In this document: piece after piece, positions 25,045-38,054 of the stretch | How positions within the stretch are numbered: position 1 is the first letter of the stretch | How the letters are laid out: every line of letters starts with the position of its first letter | Origin: Aphidius gifuensis | Lineage: Eukaryota; Arthropoda; Insecta; Hymenoptera; Braconidae | Direction: 5' to 3' | Assembly: GCF_014905175.1 (NCBI RefSeq) | Contig: NC_057789.1 | Coordinates: 28,082,555 to 28,146,554 of the forward strand | DNA length: 64,000 bases | Notes under the pieces: model-generated | The model's database searches: none | Seen by the model: only the letters and a program-made list of their open reading frames with translations | What the model was told of the DNA's origin: nothing | Position numbers and translations under genes: made by a program

Positions 25045-28000
25045 ATGGCAATGCGCTGGGCAATATTGTTGTTTTTGTTTGTGGCTCTTGTGAAAGCTAG
25101 TCCACCTCGGAATGAAAAAAAAGATACATTTAAAAAAATTCTAGACGATACAAAGTATAGACTACCCGATGTTAAAAATATTGAAATAATTTCCTATAAT
25201 TTGAAATTCAGTCCAAATTTTGAAGACTTTACTTTCGACGGTGATGTGGATATTGATTTTATAGTCAAGGCTGATTTACCAACCATAACTCTGCATTCGA
25301 AGAATTTGAATGTCACAGAAAAACCATATATACAGTGGCCAAGTTCAGATGGTTCCTCTTCTCTAAATCAAGTGGGAACACATACCTTTGACACAAAGAG
25401 AGACTTTTTGATAATTGCATTTCCTAAACCAGTAGTAAGCAGCAAGACCCCTTATAAATTATCATTAAAGTTTCGTGGTGAACTCAATGATGGATTAAGA
25501 GGTTTCTATCGTTCACAATATACAAACAGTGATGGAAAAAAAATGTAAGTAAATTATTGTATAACTAAAAATATTAAAAATAAAATAAATTTTTTAAATT
25601 TTAGTCATTTATTTATTTTATTATCTATACTAATACTTTTTTTTATTTTTGTTTTTAAAGATGGCTTGCTGCAACTCATTTTGAACCAGTTGGTGCTCGT
25701 CAAGCATTTCCATGTTTTGATGAACCAGCACTAAAAGCAAAATTCACAATTCAAATTAAACACAGAGCAAATTATGAAGCTATCTCAAATATGCATTACA
25801 TTCATAGAGATGTTATCGAAAAGACAAAAGATGTATTAACAACATTTGCTGAAACTCCAGCAATGTCAACGTATTTAGTTGCATTTGTTGTATCAGATTT
25901 TGATTATTTAGAAAATGAAGAACTAACATTTAAAATATGGGCAAGAAAAAATGTCATTAAAAATGGAAAATATGCTCTTGATATTGGGCAGCATGCTTTG
26001 AAAGCACTTGAAAATTATACTGGTATTACAATGAATCAAATGGGTTTTGAAAAAATGGAAAATATTGCTATTCCACAATTTGCTGCTGGTGCAATGGAAA
26101 ATTGGGGTCTAGTAACATACAAAGAAAATGCTTTGCTTGTTGAAACAAATAAAACAGAACCTAGAGCCAAAGAGAGTGTTGCCACTGTAATTGCACATGA
26201 ATTTGCTCATCAATGGTTTGGCAATTTAGTAAGCCCAAAATGGTGGACATACGTTTGGCTAAATGAAGGATTTGCAAATTACTTCCAATATATAATAACA
26301 CACGAAGTAAATTTACAATACATTCAACTATTAAATTTAAATAACCAAATTAAATAATTTTTTTAATTTATTTTTTTTTATTTTAGACTGAACCATCTTG
26401 GAGAATTAAGGATCTAGAATTAATTGAAAGTCTACAACAAACTGCTTTCGTTTCAGATAGTGATGTTGAAGCCGTACCAATGAATTATCAAGTTGAAAGT
26501 CCAACAGAAATAAGCAATAAATTTGACAGTATTTCTTATTCAAAAGGTAACAATATACTATATTTTATATTTAATTTTTAATAAACAGATTAATTTTTTT
26601 TTTCATAGCTGGATCGGTCATTCGTATGATTGCAAATATTCTTGGTGAGAAGAAATTTCAAGATGCATTGAAGGCATACCTCACAGAAATGTAAGTTATG
26701 AAAAAAATTAATAATATTTTTTATTGAATATTTATTAATGATATTTAATTATTTAATTTAAAGGAAAGGAAAATCAGCAGAATCTAGTGATCTTTTTAAA
26801 CAATTTGAAAATGTATACGAAAGTAATAAATTTACACAGAAAAATTTTGGAGAAGCACTTGTTAATTGGGCTGAGACTCCAGGCTTTCCAGTTATAAATG
26901 TTGAAAGAGATTATGTTAAAAATATATCAGTTGTAACACAAGAAAGATTTTTATTAGTAGATAAAAAAGATAACAGCGACAAATATTATGTGGCACTCAA
27001 TATGGCACAATCACCAGGCGATTTTAATTGGACAAAAATAACACACTGGTTAAAACCAGATGAACAGAATATAACTATTCCAATTGAGAATAATGATGCT
27101 TGGGTAATCTTCAACAAACATCAATATGGTAAAGTATTTTTAAATAGTCATCTAGCTTTTAATAATATTTTCTTTTTTTTTTTTCTAATTGTTCTAATAA
27201 TTAATAAATTATATTTTTTTTTCCAGGTTATTACCGTGTTAATTATGACGAAAAAAATTGGCAATTAATTATCAAAACATTGAAAAGTAAAAATTACACA
27301 AATATTCATGTTTTGAATCGTGCTCAACTTGTTGATGATTCATTGAATCTAGCCAGAGTTGGTAAACTTGATTATCAAATTGTATTTGATTTGATATCAT
27401 ATATTAAACATGAAGAAGATTATGTTCCTTGGTATCCAGCATTCGTTGGATTTGAATTTTTAAATAAAATGTTATCATCTTCTGAATTTTACAAAGGCTA
27501 TCAAGTAAATTTAATTGTTTTTCTTTTTATAATAATTTTACAAGGATTGAATAAAATCAATAGAATAAAAAAATACTACAATTTTGTTACAGAAATACGT
27601 GTTGAATCTTCTTGCTGATGTTGAACAAAAATTAAAATACGATTCAACTGATAAAGATGATCATTTGACAAATTACTGGAGAGTTCTTACACAATCATTG
27701 GCCTGTAAACTTGGATCAAAACCTTGCAGAGATGATGCATCTGCAAAATTAGATAAATGGCTAGCTGATCCATCATCGTATGTTATTTTTTTTTTTATGA
27801 TCTTAATTTATCTTCATGCTAGCATATAGTTATTAAATTTATATATATTTTTTTTTAGAATAACAGCTGATCAAAAAACAGTAGTTCTCTGTGCTGGCAT
27901 ACGCAGTGTAAATCACGATAAATGGCATAAACTATTCGATAAATATATTGAAAGCCATGATAATGATCTGCTAGGAGCTCTTGGATGTTCTTCAAACAAA

Positions 28001-28646
28001 GAAATTCTTAATCATTATTTACACAGTGCTGCAAACAAATCAATTGATTTAAAAAATCGTGAACTTGTTTTTTCAGCTATTTATTCAGGTAGTCCAGAGG
28101 GTCTTGATGTAGCTCTTACTTTTCTTACCGATAAAAATCTCATTGTTAACAACATGTAAGAAAATTTAAATATATATATTTTCTTTTTAAATAATTTTAT
28201 TCACAACGTGTATAATAATAATATACATTTTTTATTTTACCAGAACAACTGACACTGCAACTTTGAAAAGTTATTTTATAAGTGTTGGAGATTATATAAC
28301 TACCAAAGAACATCAGAATAAGGTTTGTAAAAAATGAGGGAGAAAAAAAAAGACTTGCTATTTATTAAAATTAATTAAAATTTTTTTTCAGTTGGAAGAA
28401 TTTGCCAGGCATATTGAAGCAAATCTCCGTGATTTTTCTAAAGAAGTAACACAAGCTGTACACGAAAGTATATTAAAAGCCAAAGCCAATATTAAATGGA
28501 TTAGAAAAACTGAACCGACAATTAGTAAAGTATTTGAGGAAAAAGAAAATAAAGATTCAACATCAGATAAAAATAATAGTACAATATTTACAGCGTCAAC
28601 AATTTTATTAGTCACATCATTTATTATTTCTAAATTTTATCATTAA
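25045..28646 (+). CDS. GPI-anchored aminopeptidase N-like M1 metallopeptidase
   Basis: Ten exons encode 948 residues: 25045-25544, 25661-26306, 26387-26546, 26609-26690, 26764-27128, 27227-27504, 27593-27777, 27859-28155, 28244-28322 and 28392-28646. A cleavable signal peptide (MRWAILLFLFVALVKAS) is followed by the beta domain. The canonical GAMEN exopeptidase motif precedes HEFAH (H346, E347, H350) with E369 as third zinc ligand, and the catalytic Tyr lies in SYSKAGS. The ERAP1-like helical domain is complete. The last 20-odd residues are a hydrophobic helix after a Ser/Asn/Asp-rich stretch, the form of a GPI-attachment signal, so I expect an ectoenzyme on the cell surface, as in insect midgut APNs. 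All catalytic elements are intact. AATAAA at 28685-28690 is a likely poly(A) signal. ATG codons at 25045 and 25051 are both possible starts. Confidence 0.92.
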
Positions 28647-29155
28647 TATTATTTTGTATTAATAATTAATTTTCATTTGATGGAAATAAAAAAATAGAAT
28701 TAAAATTATCATTGAAAAATTATAAACAAGTTATCTATAATTAATCAATTTTGTACTTTTTTTTTTCTTTTTTCTAAATAAATTATTATAATGAACAGTT
28801 TAAATTAAAATTTTAGCATAAATTAAAATTTCTAGCTTCAAAAATATTCTCATTGATTGTTATTATTTATTTTTAAATTTTTATTTTGCACTTTAACATT
28901 TGATGACAAGGTAACTTCCTAGAAAAAAGTGTATATGATTATGAATTTCACTGGCAGGTCCAAGGCCGTCACATAAACATAATTCCAATTGTAAATTATT
29001 TGATGAATATTTATTGATTGAATTTTGTAAGGTCAATGAGAATAAAAACCTCAAGAAATTTTTATAACAGTCTCAGTTGAATAGTTGTACTGAAAGTATG
29101 CCATTCATTTAATTATTTATATTTTATTTTTTTTATATATATTTATTAATTAACA
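28647..29155. other. Intergenic spacer and promoter of the third aminopeptidase
   Basis: About 500 nt. It contains the poly(A) signal of the preceding gene (28685-28690) and the TATA-like/initiator pair at 29042-29078. Nothing else is recognised. Confidence 0.5.
29042..29078 (+). promoter_or_regulatory. Core promoter of the 29156 aminopeptidase gene
   Basis: ATAAAAA at 29042-29048 lies about 30 nt upstream of a TCAGTT initiator at 29073-29078, whose A at 29075 would be +1. This is the standard TATA-to-initiator spacing and gives an 81-nt leader before the ATG. The assignment rests on motif and spacing only. Confidence 0.5.
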
Positions 29156-32100
29156 ATGTTGCCATTAAAAAAATTAGTCTTCATTTTTTTTTCGCTTTAT
29201 ATTTTTGTTATTGTATCATCGTCAGATAGAAATTATGCACATTTATTAGTAAAACCAAGCTTTCGTTTACCTGACAATATAATTCCAAAATATTACAAAA
29301 TTCAATTAGAGCCACATGTTGATGATGCTACTTTTACATTCAATGGAACAAGTGTTATTGAATTTAGTGTTGTTGAACCAACAAAAGATATTGTCTTTCA
29401 TTCTTCATATTACATAACAATTGATAAAAGTTATACAGAGCTCATTGGAAATAAGACAAGTAAATTCAAGCCAATTATACAAAGATGGAGTTATTTTTAT
29501 GAATTTTTTTTCATACGTTTTAATTTTACACTTGACACTGGAAATTATTCACTTGGTTTAAAATGGTTTGGTCATGATGCTAAACATGATGGATTTTTTC
29601 GTCGTTCAACTCCAAAAACAAATGGAAATGAATCATCGTAAGAACATTGTTTTATTATTAATTGTTAATTATAATTATTGAATAATATTTTTTATTTTTG
29701 TTTAGAATTATTGTTGCAACTCATTTTCAAGATTCTTCAGCACGAAAAGTTTTTCCATGCTGGGACGAGCCTGGTTATCGAACGCCATTTGAAATTTCAA
29801 TAAAACATTTTTCAAATTATACTGCATTATCAAATATGCCAATTAAAAATCAATTTGAAAGTGATGATAAAAAATTATGGACAAATTTTGAAACAACACC
29901 AGCAATGTCAACTTATTTAGTAACTTTTATATTGTCAAATTATTATCATTATGCAGGTGACAATAATATAACATTTTGGGCACCAAAAAATAATATGGAA
30001 CAAATATTTCATGCATTCAATGTCAGTCAATATATTTTACCAGCATTAGAAAAATATACTGGTATTAAATATGCTCTCCCAAAATTAGATCAGATCACAG
30101 TACCATTTTTTCCAGCAGGTGGAACTGAGCATTATGGAATGATAAGCTATGGGTAAAATAAAAATTCAATTATTAAAAAATCATAGTAATTAAAATAATT
30201 ATTGTTTTTATTTTTTTTTAATCAAGACCAATATCATACAATATAAAAGAATGTGACAGAGTAATCCAAGATCAAGTTACTCTTCTTGTTGCCCACGAAA
30301 TAGCTCATCAATGGTAATTATTAAAATTTATTAATATTAATTTTTAATTAATCATTCAACAAAAATGAATAACAAGTTTTTATTTTTTATTTTTCATTAG
30401 GTTTGGTAATTTGGTAACACCAAAGTGGTGGAATAACTTATGGTTGAGTGAAGCATTTGCAGTTTATTTTTCCTATAAAATATCAGACCAGGTAATTTCA
30501 TATTTCGTTATTATTAATTTACTTATTTATTGTTTTTTTTAATTTATCATAATTATAGGCTCTTGTAACACAAAATTATATGGATACTTTTGTTGTTAGT
30601 GCAATGAATAAAATTTCATTCACTGCAGAAAAATCAACAAGAATACCACGTCCTATTATATTTATGCCAAAAAGATCATCAGAAATTCGTGATTTATTTA
30701 CATCAATAACCTATAGAAAAGGTAAATAATTTTAATAAAATTTTTAAATGAATAAATAATCTAATAAATAATATTTACAGGTGCTGCGATTGTTCGTATG
30801 TTGGAGCATATAATTTCAGAAGAGATTTTTCAACAAGGCCTAACAAATTATCTCAAAAAACAGTAAGTAATTTAAATAAATTATCCAATTTAAAAGCTAA
30901 TTATCACAACTAATTAATCAATTTAAAATTAGCCAAATGGGGACAGTAGAAACTGATGATCTTTGGCAAGCACTTCAAGAAACTTACAATGAAAAAAATA
31001 ACAACAATAATACACATCTTGATATTAAAAAAATTATGGATCCATGGGTGAATCAAACAGGCTATCCATTGTTAAACATTACAAGAGATTATAAAACAAA
31101 TTTGATAAATATTTCTCAAAATGATTATTTAAATTCAAATTCAAAAAATACATGGACAATTCCCATAAACATTGCAACGAGTTTAACGAAAAATTTTAAT
31201 TCAACTGAACCAACAATTTGGCTAAATAAATCAAATGATAGTTTTAATATTGATGGAATTAATAATACTGATTGGATTATTTTAAACATACAACAAACTG
31301 GTTAGTATTATTTTTTTTGATCAACAAAAATAATATTTAAAAATCTTTTATTAATTGTTATTTTTTAATTTTTATTCATAGGATTTTATCGTGTTAATTA
31401 TGACTTTGAAAATTGGAAACGAATTGCTGAATATTTAAACAGTGATGATTACCATAATATTCATGTTATTAATCGTGCACAATTATTATGGGATTTACAA
31501 TATTTTTTTTTAAATGACGAACGCTATTTTGATATATTAATTGATGTTTTATTTTATTTACATCGTGAGACTAATTATTTACCATGGATACCAGCAATCA
31601 ATGTTATTGAAAAATTTTCAACTGTATTAATAAACACACCGATTTATAATGTTTTTGAAAAATTTTCATTATATATTATGGATAATATTGTTAATTATAT
31701 TGGATATGATAATGATCCAAATGACGAACACTTGATTGCACTAGCTAAATATTATATTTTACCATGGGCTGCTGATTTTGGACATGTTGAATGTCGAAAT
31801 GCAGCCAGAGAAAAACTCGCTGAAAAACTTCAAAATTCAACAATTGATTTGTACGTATAAATTAATTTGAATTATATGAATAAATATTAATTATATATTT
31901 TTTTAGACATCATTCACAAAAAGATTCATGGATTTATTGTAATGGGTTAAAAAAAATGAACGAGACAGTATGGGAAAATTTTATTGGTGGTTATTTTGAA
32001 AACCCATCATTAGAACCACATATTATTTATATTGGATGTTTAAATAATCATGGTTTTATTAAAAAATATATTGACTTAATTATTCAACATAAAAATGCAT

Positions 32101-32603
32101 CAGGTTATACACTGATTGATGCTCTATCATCAGTGATATCAGGTGATCAACAAAATGTTGATTTTATTATCGACTATTTCATTGAAAATATAGAAAAAAT
32201 ACGTCAATTGTAAGTTGTTATTTTAATAACCTTATTTTAATTAAATTACAATAACAATAAATTTATTTTTTCAAGTTACAATGAAAGAAAGAAGCCTGGA
32301 AGTGTAAAGATAATAACTGAAATGATCAGTAGTAAAATAAAAAATAATGATCAACTTGAAAAGGTATTTGTATTAAAATTAAAATTAATATAATAATAAT
32401 AAACATTTTAAATAATATTAATAATTTAAATTTAGTTTAGTAAATTCTTGGCACAACAGGAAGTTGAGGGAAAAATGTCACGCACAAACGAAATGATAAC
32501 TACAGCAAGAAATGTGATTGCACTTAGTGAAAAAATAGCTTCAAAATTTCGTAATAAAATAAATGGAAAAGCTATATTTTCAAATTTTATTAACAATATG
32601 TAA
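29156..32603 (+). CDS. Secreted M1 aminopeptidase-like protein with altered exopeptidase motif
   Basis: Eleven exons encode 915 residues: 29156-29637, 29706-30152, 30227-30313, 30401-30491, 30559-30721, 30781-30862, 30933-31300, 31382-31850, 31907-32209, 32276-32363 and 32436-32603. The N-terminus has a signal peptide (LVFIFFSLYIFVIVSSS). The zinc site is intact, with HEIAH at H333, E334 and H337, third ligand E356 (in LSEAFA), and catalytic Tyr in TYRKGAA. The GAMEN site reads GGTEH, keeping the Glu that binds the substrate amino terminus but changing Ala, Met and Asn. This suggests shifted or reduced specificity rather than a dead zinc centre. There is no C-terminal hydrophobic segment, so the protein is probably secreted. 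The exon at 31382-31850 lacks an intron present in its neighbours. AATAAA lies at 32628-32633. Confidence 0.88.
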
Positions 32604-33510
32604 AATTAGATTTATAAATACAATTGAAATAAAAAATATTAAATTAAATTATAAATGTAATGATAAAAAAATAAAAATTACAGTTTGTAAAATTTTTATT
32701 CATGCAAATTGATTTTACAATGTATACATGTATATCTTAAGTTTATTCCAAGTGAGCCATTGACGATGATGATGATGATGATGATGATAATAAATGCCAG
32801 TTACTGTGCCAGTTCTTCTCTCAGTCGTCGTTTGAATCATTTGAATATTAACAAGCATGCGTGAATCAGCTTGGAAACGTACAAAAAAATATTTTCGAAG
32901 GTAAATATTAACAGTTGTTGTTATTAATTAATAATTAATAATTATACACTAATAATTTTAATAAATCCAAATACAAAAATAAATTAACTAAATAACCAAA
33001 AAAAAAATATATTATTTAAATGCGTAAAAAAAATTTTAAAATTATAATTTAATTTAAGACACTCTATGTTAATTATTTTCAACAGGTTTTTTTTGTTTTT
33101 TTTTTATTTAAAACTTTATTATTAAACATTGAAAATTTAATTAAATTAAAATTTTATAAATTATAATTGTTTTATTTTTGTTGTTTAATTTTTTTAAAAA
33201 TTATTATTTGCATGTGTAAATAGAAATTAATTTTAAATATTGTAATCAATGTATTTTTAAATTATTTAATTAATTTTTTTTTTCTTTATGTAGTATTAAT
33301 ATTTGTTAATTGAAATATAAATGATAACGTAAATAGATTGACTCGACAAGGTGTGAATAGAATATAAAAAAATCTATTGGAAAATAAAAAAAAATTAATC
33401 CTTTTTATTTTTTACTTAGTCATTTGTTATTGAAATGATTATTTTGACCCTGTCAGGTCAGGGCTTTAACTTAAATTGTTTGATAATGGCTTTTATAATT
33501 CACTTACAGA
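32604..33510. other. Intergenic spacer
   Basis: A/T-rich, with the poly(A) signal of the preceding gene, a (GAT)8 microsatellite and two TGATAA motifs (near 33322 and 33480). The ATG of the next gene follows immediately after a cttacag that could be a 3' splice site of a 5' UTR intron. Confidence 0.45.
32765..32788 (+). repeat. (GAT)8 microsatellite
   Basis: Eight perfect copies of GAT, followed by a degenerate ataata tail. It lies between two aminopeptidase genes. Confidence 0.92.
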
Positions 33511-36500
33511 ATGCGGGCCAACAAGGCAGGAGGATGGATTGCACTTTTGTTGCTTTTACTGCTTGATAAAAACGTTGAAGCTTCAACAATTGATGACACA
33601 ATTGATTATCGTTTACCAAATAAAACTATTCCAATATCATATGACATTAAATTAATACCTCATATTATTGAAAATAATTTTACATACAATGGTAATATTA
33701 CAATTGACATTAAAGTAATAAATGAAACATCAAGTATAATATTACATGCACATGAAGGACTAAAAATCATTGAAACATCAACTTATTTAATATATTCAAA
33801 TGGTACAATAATAAAACCAAAATGTCATGAACGTATTAATACAACTGATTTTTTAAAAATTTATTTTGATAATAAAATACAGCCTGGTTTTTATAAATTA
33901 AAATTTTCATTCATTGGAAATATAAGCAAAGAGCCAATTGGAATTTATCGATCATCATATATCAATGATAAAAATGATAAAGTGTAAATTTCAAAAAACA
34001 TTATTATTATATTTAATGTTTATAATATTAATTTTTTCATTTATTAATTTTTTTTTTTTTAGTTATATTGTTGCTACACACTTGTCACCAATAAAAGCTA
34101 GAAGAGCTTTTCCTTGCTGGGATGAGCCAGCATTTAAAGCAACATTTAATCTTTCAATAAATCATTTTCCAAATTATACTGCTACCTCAAATATGCCAGT
34201 AAAAAATAAATCATTAATTGAAAATGATAAAATTTGGACAACATTTGAAACAACACCACCAATATCAACTTATATATTTGCATTTGTTATTTCAAATTTT
34301 GATTGTTTAAAAAATGACAATGCAACATTTAATATTTGTGCTAGAAAAAATATTATTTCTCAAATGAAATATATCAAGGAAGTTGGTGATAAAGCATTTC
34401 CACATCTTGCTGAATACACTGGGATACCATATTCATTACCGAAACTAGATAATTTTGCAATTATTGATGCTAAATCAAATATGGAAAATTATGGTCTCAT
34501 AATTTATCGGTAAGAATATAATATTCTTTTTTTTTTCTTTTTTATTGATATTAATTATTTTTATTTTCAGTGAATCAAATGTTGTGATTGATAATGAAAC
34601 GACATGTGCAGCTAAAGAAGCAACAGCTGAACTTGTTATACACGAATTGAGCCATCAATGGTTTGGAAACCTTGTCAGTCCAGCCTGGTGGAAATATCTC
34701 TGGCTCAAAGAGGGTCTTGCACGTTATTTTCAATTTTACATTGGAAATAAAGTAAATAATTAAAAATATATTTAACTTTTATTATTTATAAATTTAATAA
34801 ATATTTATTTAAAGGTTTATCCAGACTGGGATTTGATGAATATGTTTGTTGTTCGTATACTACAAACAAGTGCATTCACAATGGACTCAACAACTCAATA
34901 TAATTATTTAAATTGGGAACCAAAATCACCAACAGAAATAAAATCACAATTCTCATCAATGACATATCACAAAGGTGCTGTTATCATGCACATGCTAAAT
35001 AATATATTATCTGAAGAAATATTTCAACAAGGAATTCGTATTTATCTTCAAAAACAGTTTGTTAAATTTATTAAATTATTAAATAATATTATAATTTGTT
35101 TATTTTTTATTAAAAAAAAATATATGATATTTATATTCACAGTAAAAATGGTGTTGCAACATCTGATGATTTTTGGAAAGCAATGCAAGAAGCATATAAT
35201 AAAACAAATAAAAAACCTTCAATTTGTGTTAAAAGCCTGATGAAACCCTGGACTGAACAAAAAGGTTATCCAATAATTAAAGTCAATAGAAATTACACAA
35301 TTGGTACAGTTTTGATAAATCAAACTTGTAATCTTTTGAGTGAACAATTTAATCGTTGGTGTGTTCCAATTAATTATGCAACAAAAACAAATTTAAATTT
35401 TAATAAAACTCAACCAATTAATTGGCTAAAACCTCATGATGTTAATTTAAGTATTGATGCTATTGATAAGAATGATTGGATTATTTTAAATGTCCAACAA
35501 TCTGGTGAGATATTTTTTAAATTAATATGTAATATGCATATTTATATTTTCTTTTTATTATTATTATATTATATATTTTTTTCAGGATATTATCGAGTTG
35601 ATTATGACTTGGAAAATTGGAAAAAAATAACAGAATATTTAAACTCTGATAATTACACAAATATTCATGTATTAAATCGTGGCCAATTAATTAATGATTT
35701 GTCATATTTTGCACAAAATGATTTGAAGAATTATACAACATTTTTGGAACTTACAAAATATTTATCAAGAGAAATTGATTTAATTCCATGGCGACATGCT
35801 ACGATTGCTTTTAGATCCATAAAACGAAAAATTATTGATAAAGAATTTCAGGATAATCTAAATGTAAGTAAAAAAAATAAATATTAATTTTCAATTTAAT
35901 AATTTATTTGTTATTTTAGAAATACGTATTGAGTCTTATGAAAAAATTATCAGCTGAAATTGGCTATGAGGAAAAACCAACAGATTCATATATATTAAAG
36001 AAAAAAAGAATTGAATTTTTACCATTTTTGTGTGAATTTAATCACACAGAGTGTAAAAAAATTGCTGAAAAAAAATTATCTGCATACATTGAAAATTCAA
36101 CAGCTAATCCGTGAGTTTAATATTAAAAAATAAATTTATAAATTAAATTTTAAAATAATTAAAATATTAAAAATGAAAAATAATTACAGAATTTCACCGA
36201 ATCTTGAGTCATGGATATTTTGTTCTGGAGTATCAGCTGGTGAAAATAAAAATATGCTAAGTAAAAAAATTGAAAATGGTGAATACAAGTATTTCAAATA
36301 TTTAGGGTGTTTAAAAAATAAAACATATTTACGTGAGTATATTGATAAAGCACTTGTAAATTCTACACTGCCTAAAAATAATACACGTATGGCACTTGGT
36401 TTTATTTCAAATGATGGCCCAGAAAATTGGGACTATGCTGTTGATTATTTCACAAAAAATTTCGATCAAATAACAAAATAGTAAGTTACTTTAATTAGAA

Positions 36501-36852
36501 ATTAATATTGTGATTATTTCTTTATTAATTATTTTTTTTTCACAGTTTTAATAACACAACTTTTACGTCTTCAACATTGAATGATTATATCTGGCGAACT
36601 CCATCTCGCACTCACATGAAAAAAGTAAAAAGCAAAAATATTTATCCTCTTTTTAGATATACAATTAATTAATTTTCATATTTTTAGATAAGTGATTTTG
36701 TCGATCAAAATTATGATCATCTCACACCCTGGGTTAAAACAGCAATTCCACAGCAGTTAAAAAAATTAGAATGGTCACAAAAAAATTCTCCAGTTCTAAA
36801 TGAATGGTTGAAAAAACAAATTGCAACAATGGAAATGATAAAGGCTTCATAA
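33511..36852 (+). CDS. Secreted M1 aminopeptidase-like protein with SNMEN motif
   Basis: Ten exons encode 902 residues: 33511-33983, 34063-34509, 34571-34751, 34815-35056, 35143-35504, 35586-35863, 35920-36110, 36190-36480, 36546-36624 and 36688-36852. A Leu-rich signal peptide (IALLLLLLLD) leads into the YRLPN start of the M1 beta domain. The zinc site is complete: HELSH at H331, E332 and H335, with E354 in LKEGLA. The catalytic Tyr is in TYHKGAV. The exopeptidase motif is SNMEN in place of GAMEN, so Glu and Asn are kept while Gly and Ala are replaced. The C-terminus is polar with no anchor, so secretion is likely. It resembles the 29156 gene in layout and lies between that gene and the triple-module gene. 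A poly(A) signal AATAAA is at 36946-36951. Confidence 0.88.
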
Positions 36853-38054
36853 ATTATATATTTAATTTATCAAATTGAATGATATACTTCATTAAATATT
36901 AATAATAATAATAACAATATGATATTCTGTAGTTGTTTAATGAACAATAAAAATAATATATTTACTATCTAATACAAAAAAAAAAAAAACATTGTAACCA
37001 TTTTTAATTTTTTTTAATACTTAATTTTCTTTTTCAAGTTTTATTATTTACATGATAATAATTTTTTTAAATATCTGGCTAATCTTGAATGACCATCTGG
37101 TGTGGTTTTCTGTATCACAATATTGATATGCCATAATCTCAACGAGATAAAATTGAATGATTAACCGAAAATAAAATACATCTCACTAAAACCATTATTA
37201 AATTTAAGTCAGTACGATCAACGACATTCTCGAGTATAGAATATTGATTATTGATTATTAATAAATAAAATAATATTATTTGAAAATGAAGAAAATCATT
37301 GAAGAAAAATAAAATAAATCAACGAAAAATAACTGATATTATTTTTAATATTTCAAAAATAAATTCAAGACTAGAAAAATTAATTTGTCATTAATTTGCA
37401 TGAAGTAATTCATCACAAAAGGTAACAAAATAATTTAATTAAATAATTGATTAAACATTGAATAATAATTATTATTTAAATGAAAAATTTTCTTTTTTTT
37501 TTTTTAAATATCTTTTATCATATAAATTCTTTATGAAATCAAACATCCACGAGAGATTATATCATTAATCCAAAAGTCAATATGAAGCATTTATTATTAA
37601 CCTCATTATCTTCTACCATAAAACGCATTATTGTATTTATTTTCCAACGATTTGATTAATATTAATTTTCAATAATTTATTATCAATAATTTAACAATTA
37701 ATCTTATCAAATATTTGCAATAATTTTTTCGTTAAAAATATATTTTAAAAAAATAAATAAATAAACATTACGCACATTTTATTTTATCTTAAAAAGATAT
37801 AGCCTATCAATGTATCAATCCTGATTGATATCAGTAATATTAATGCGCCGAAACATAAAATTACACTTTAAAAAAAATAATAATAAAATTCATTCTGTAA
37901 TATATTTATAGAAAAAAGTAAAAAAAAAATTATTTAAACAAAACGTAAGGTAGATAAAAATTGATAAGCTATTTTTTAATTTAAGATAACTTGTAGTATA
38001 TATATTATCAATTGAATAAATATTAAATCAGTCGTTTTTTATCAATTGCAGACA
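36853..38054. other. Intergenic spacer upstream of the triple-module gene
   Basis: About 1.2 kb, A/T-rich, holding the poly(A) signal of the preceding gene. The last 110 nt hold the GATA/TATA/initiator promoter described separately. No other gene is visible. Confidence 0.5.
37952..38033 (+). promoter_or_regulatory. GATA-flanked TATA/initiator promoter of the triple-module aminopeptidase gene
   Basis: TATATATATT at 37997-38006 lies about 30 nt upstream of a TCAGTC initiator at 38028-38033 (+1 at A 38030), leaving a 25-nt leader before the ATG at 38055. Close upstream are AGATAA (37952-37957), TGATAAG (37962-37968) and AGATAA (37984-37989). A reverse-orientation TGATAA lies at 38005-38010. GATA factors drive many insect midgut genes, so this arrangement suggests gut expression; that step is inference. 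Confidence 0.55.

Noticed and set aside
28388..28615. - strand frame opposite the last exon of the GPI-anchored aminopeptidase
   Set aside because: It is the antisense shadow of a confidently assigned exon. The same holds for - strand frames at 21574-21765, 38294-38482, 43246-43587, 44389-44595 and 46124-46333.
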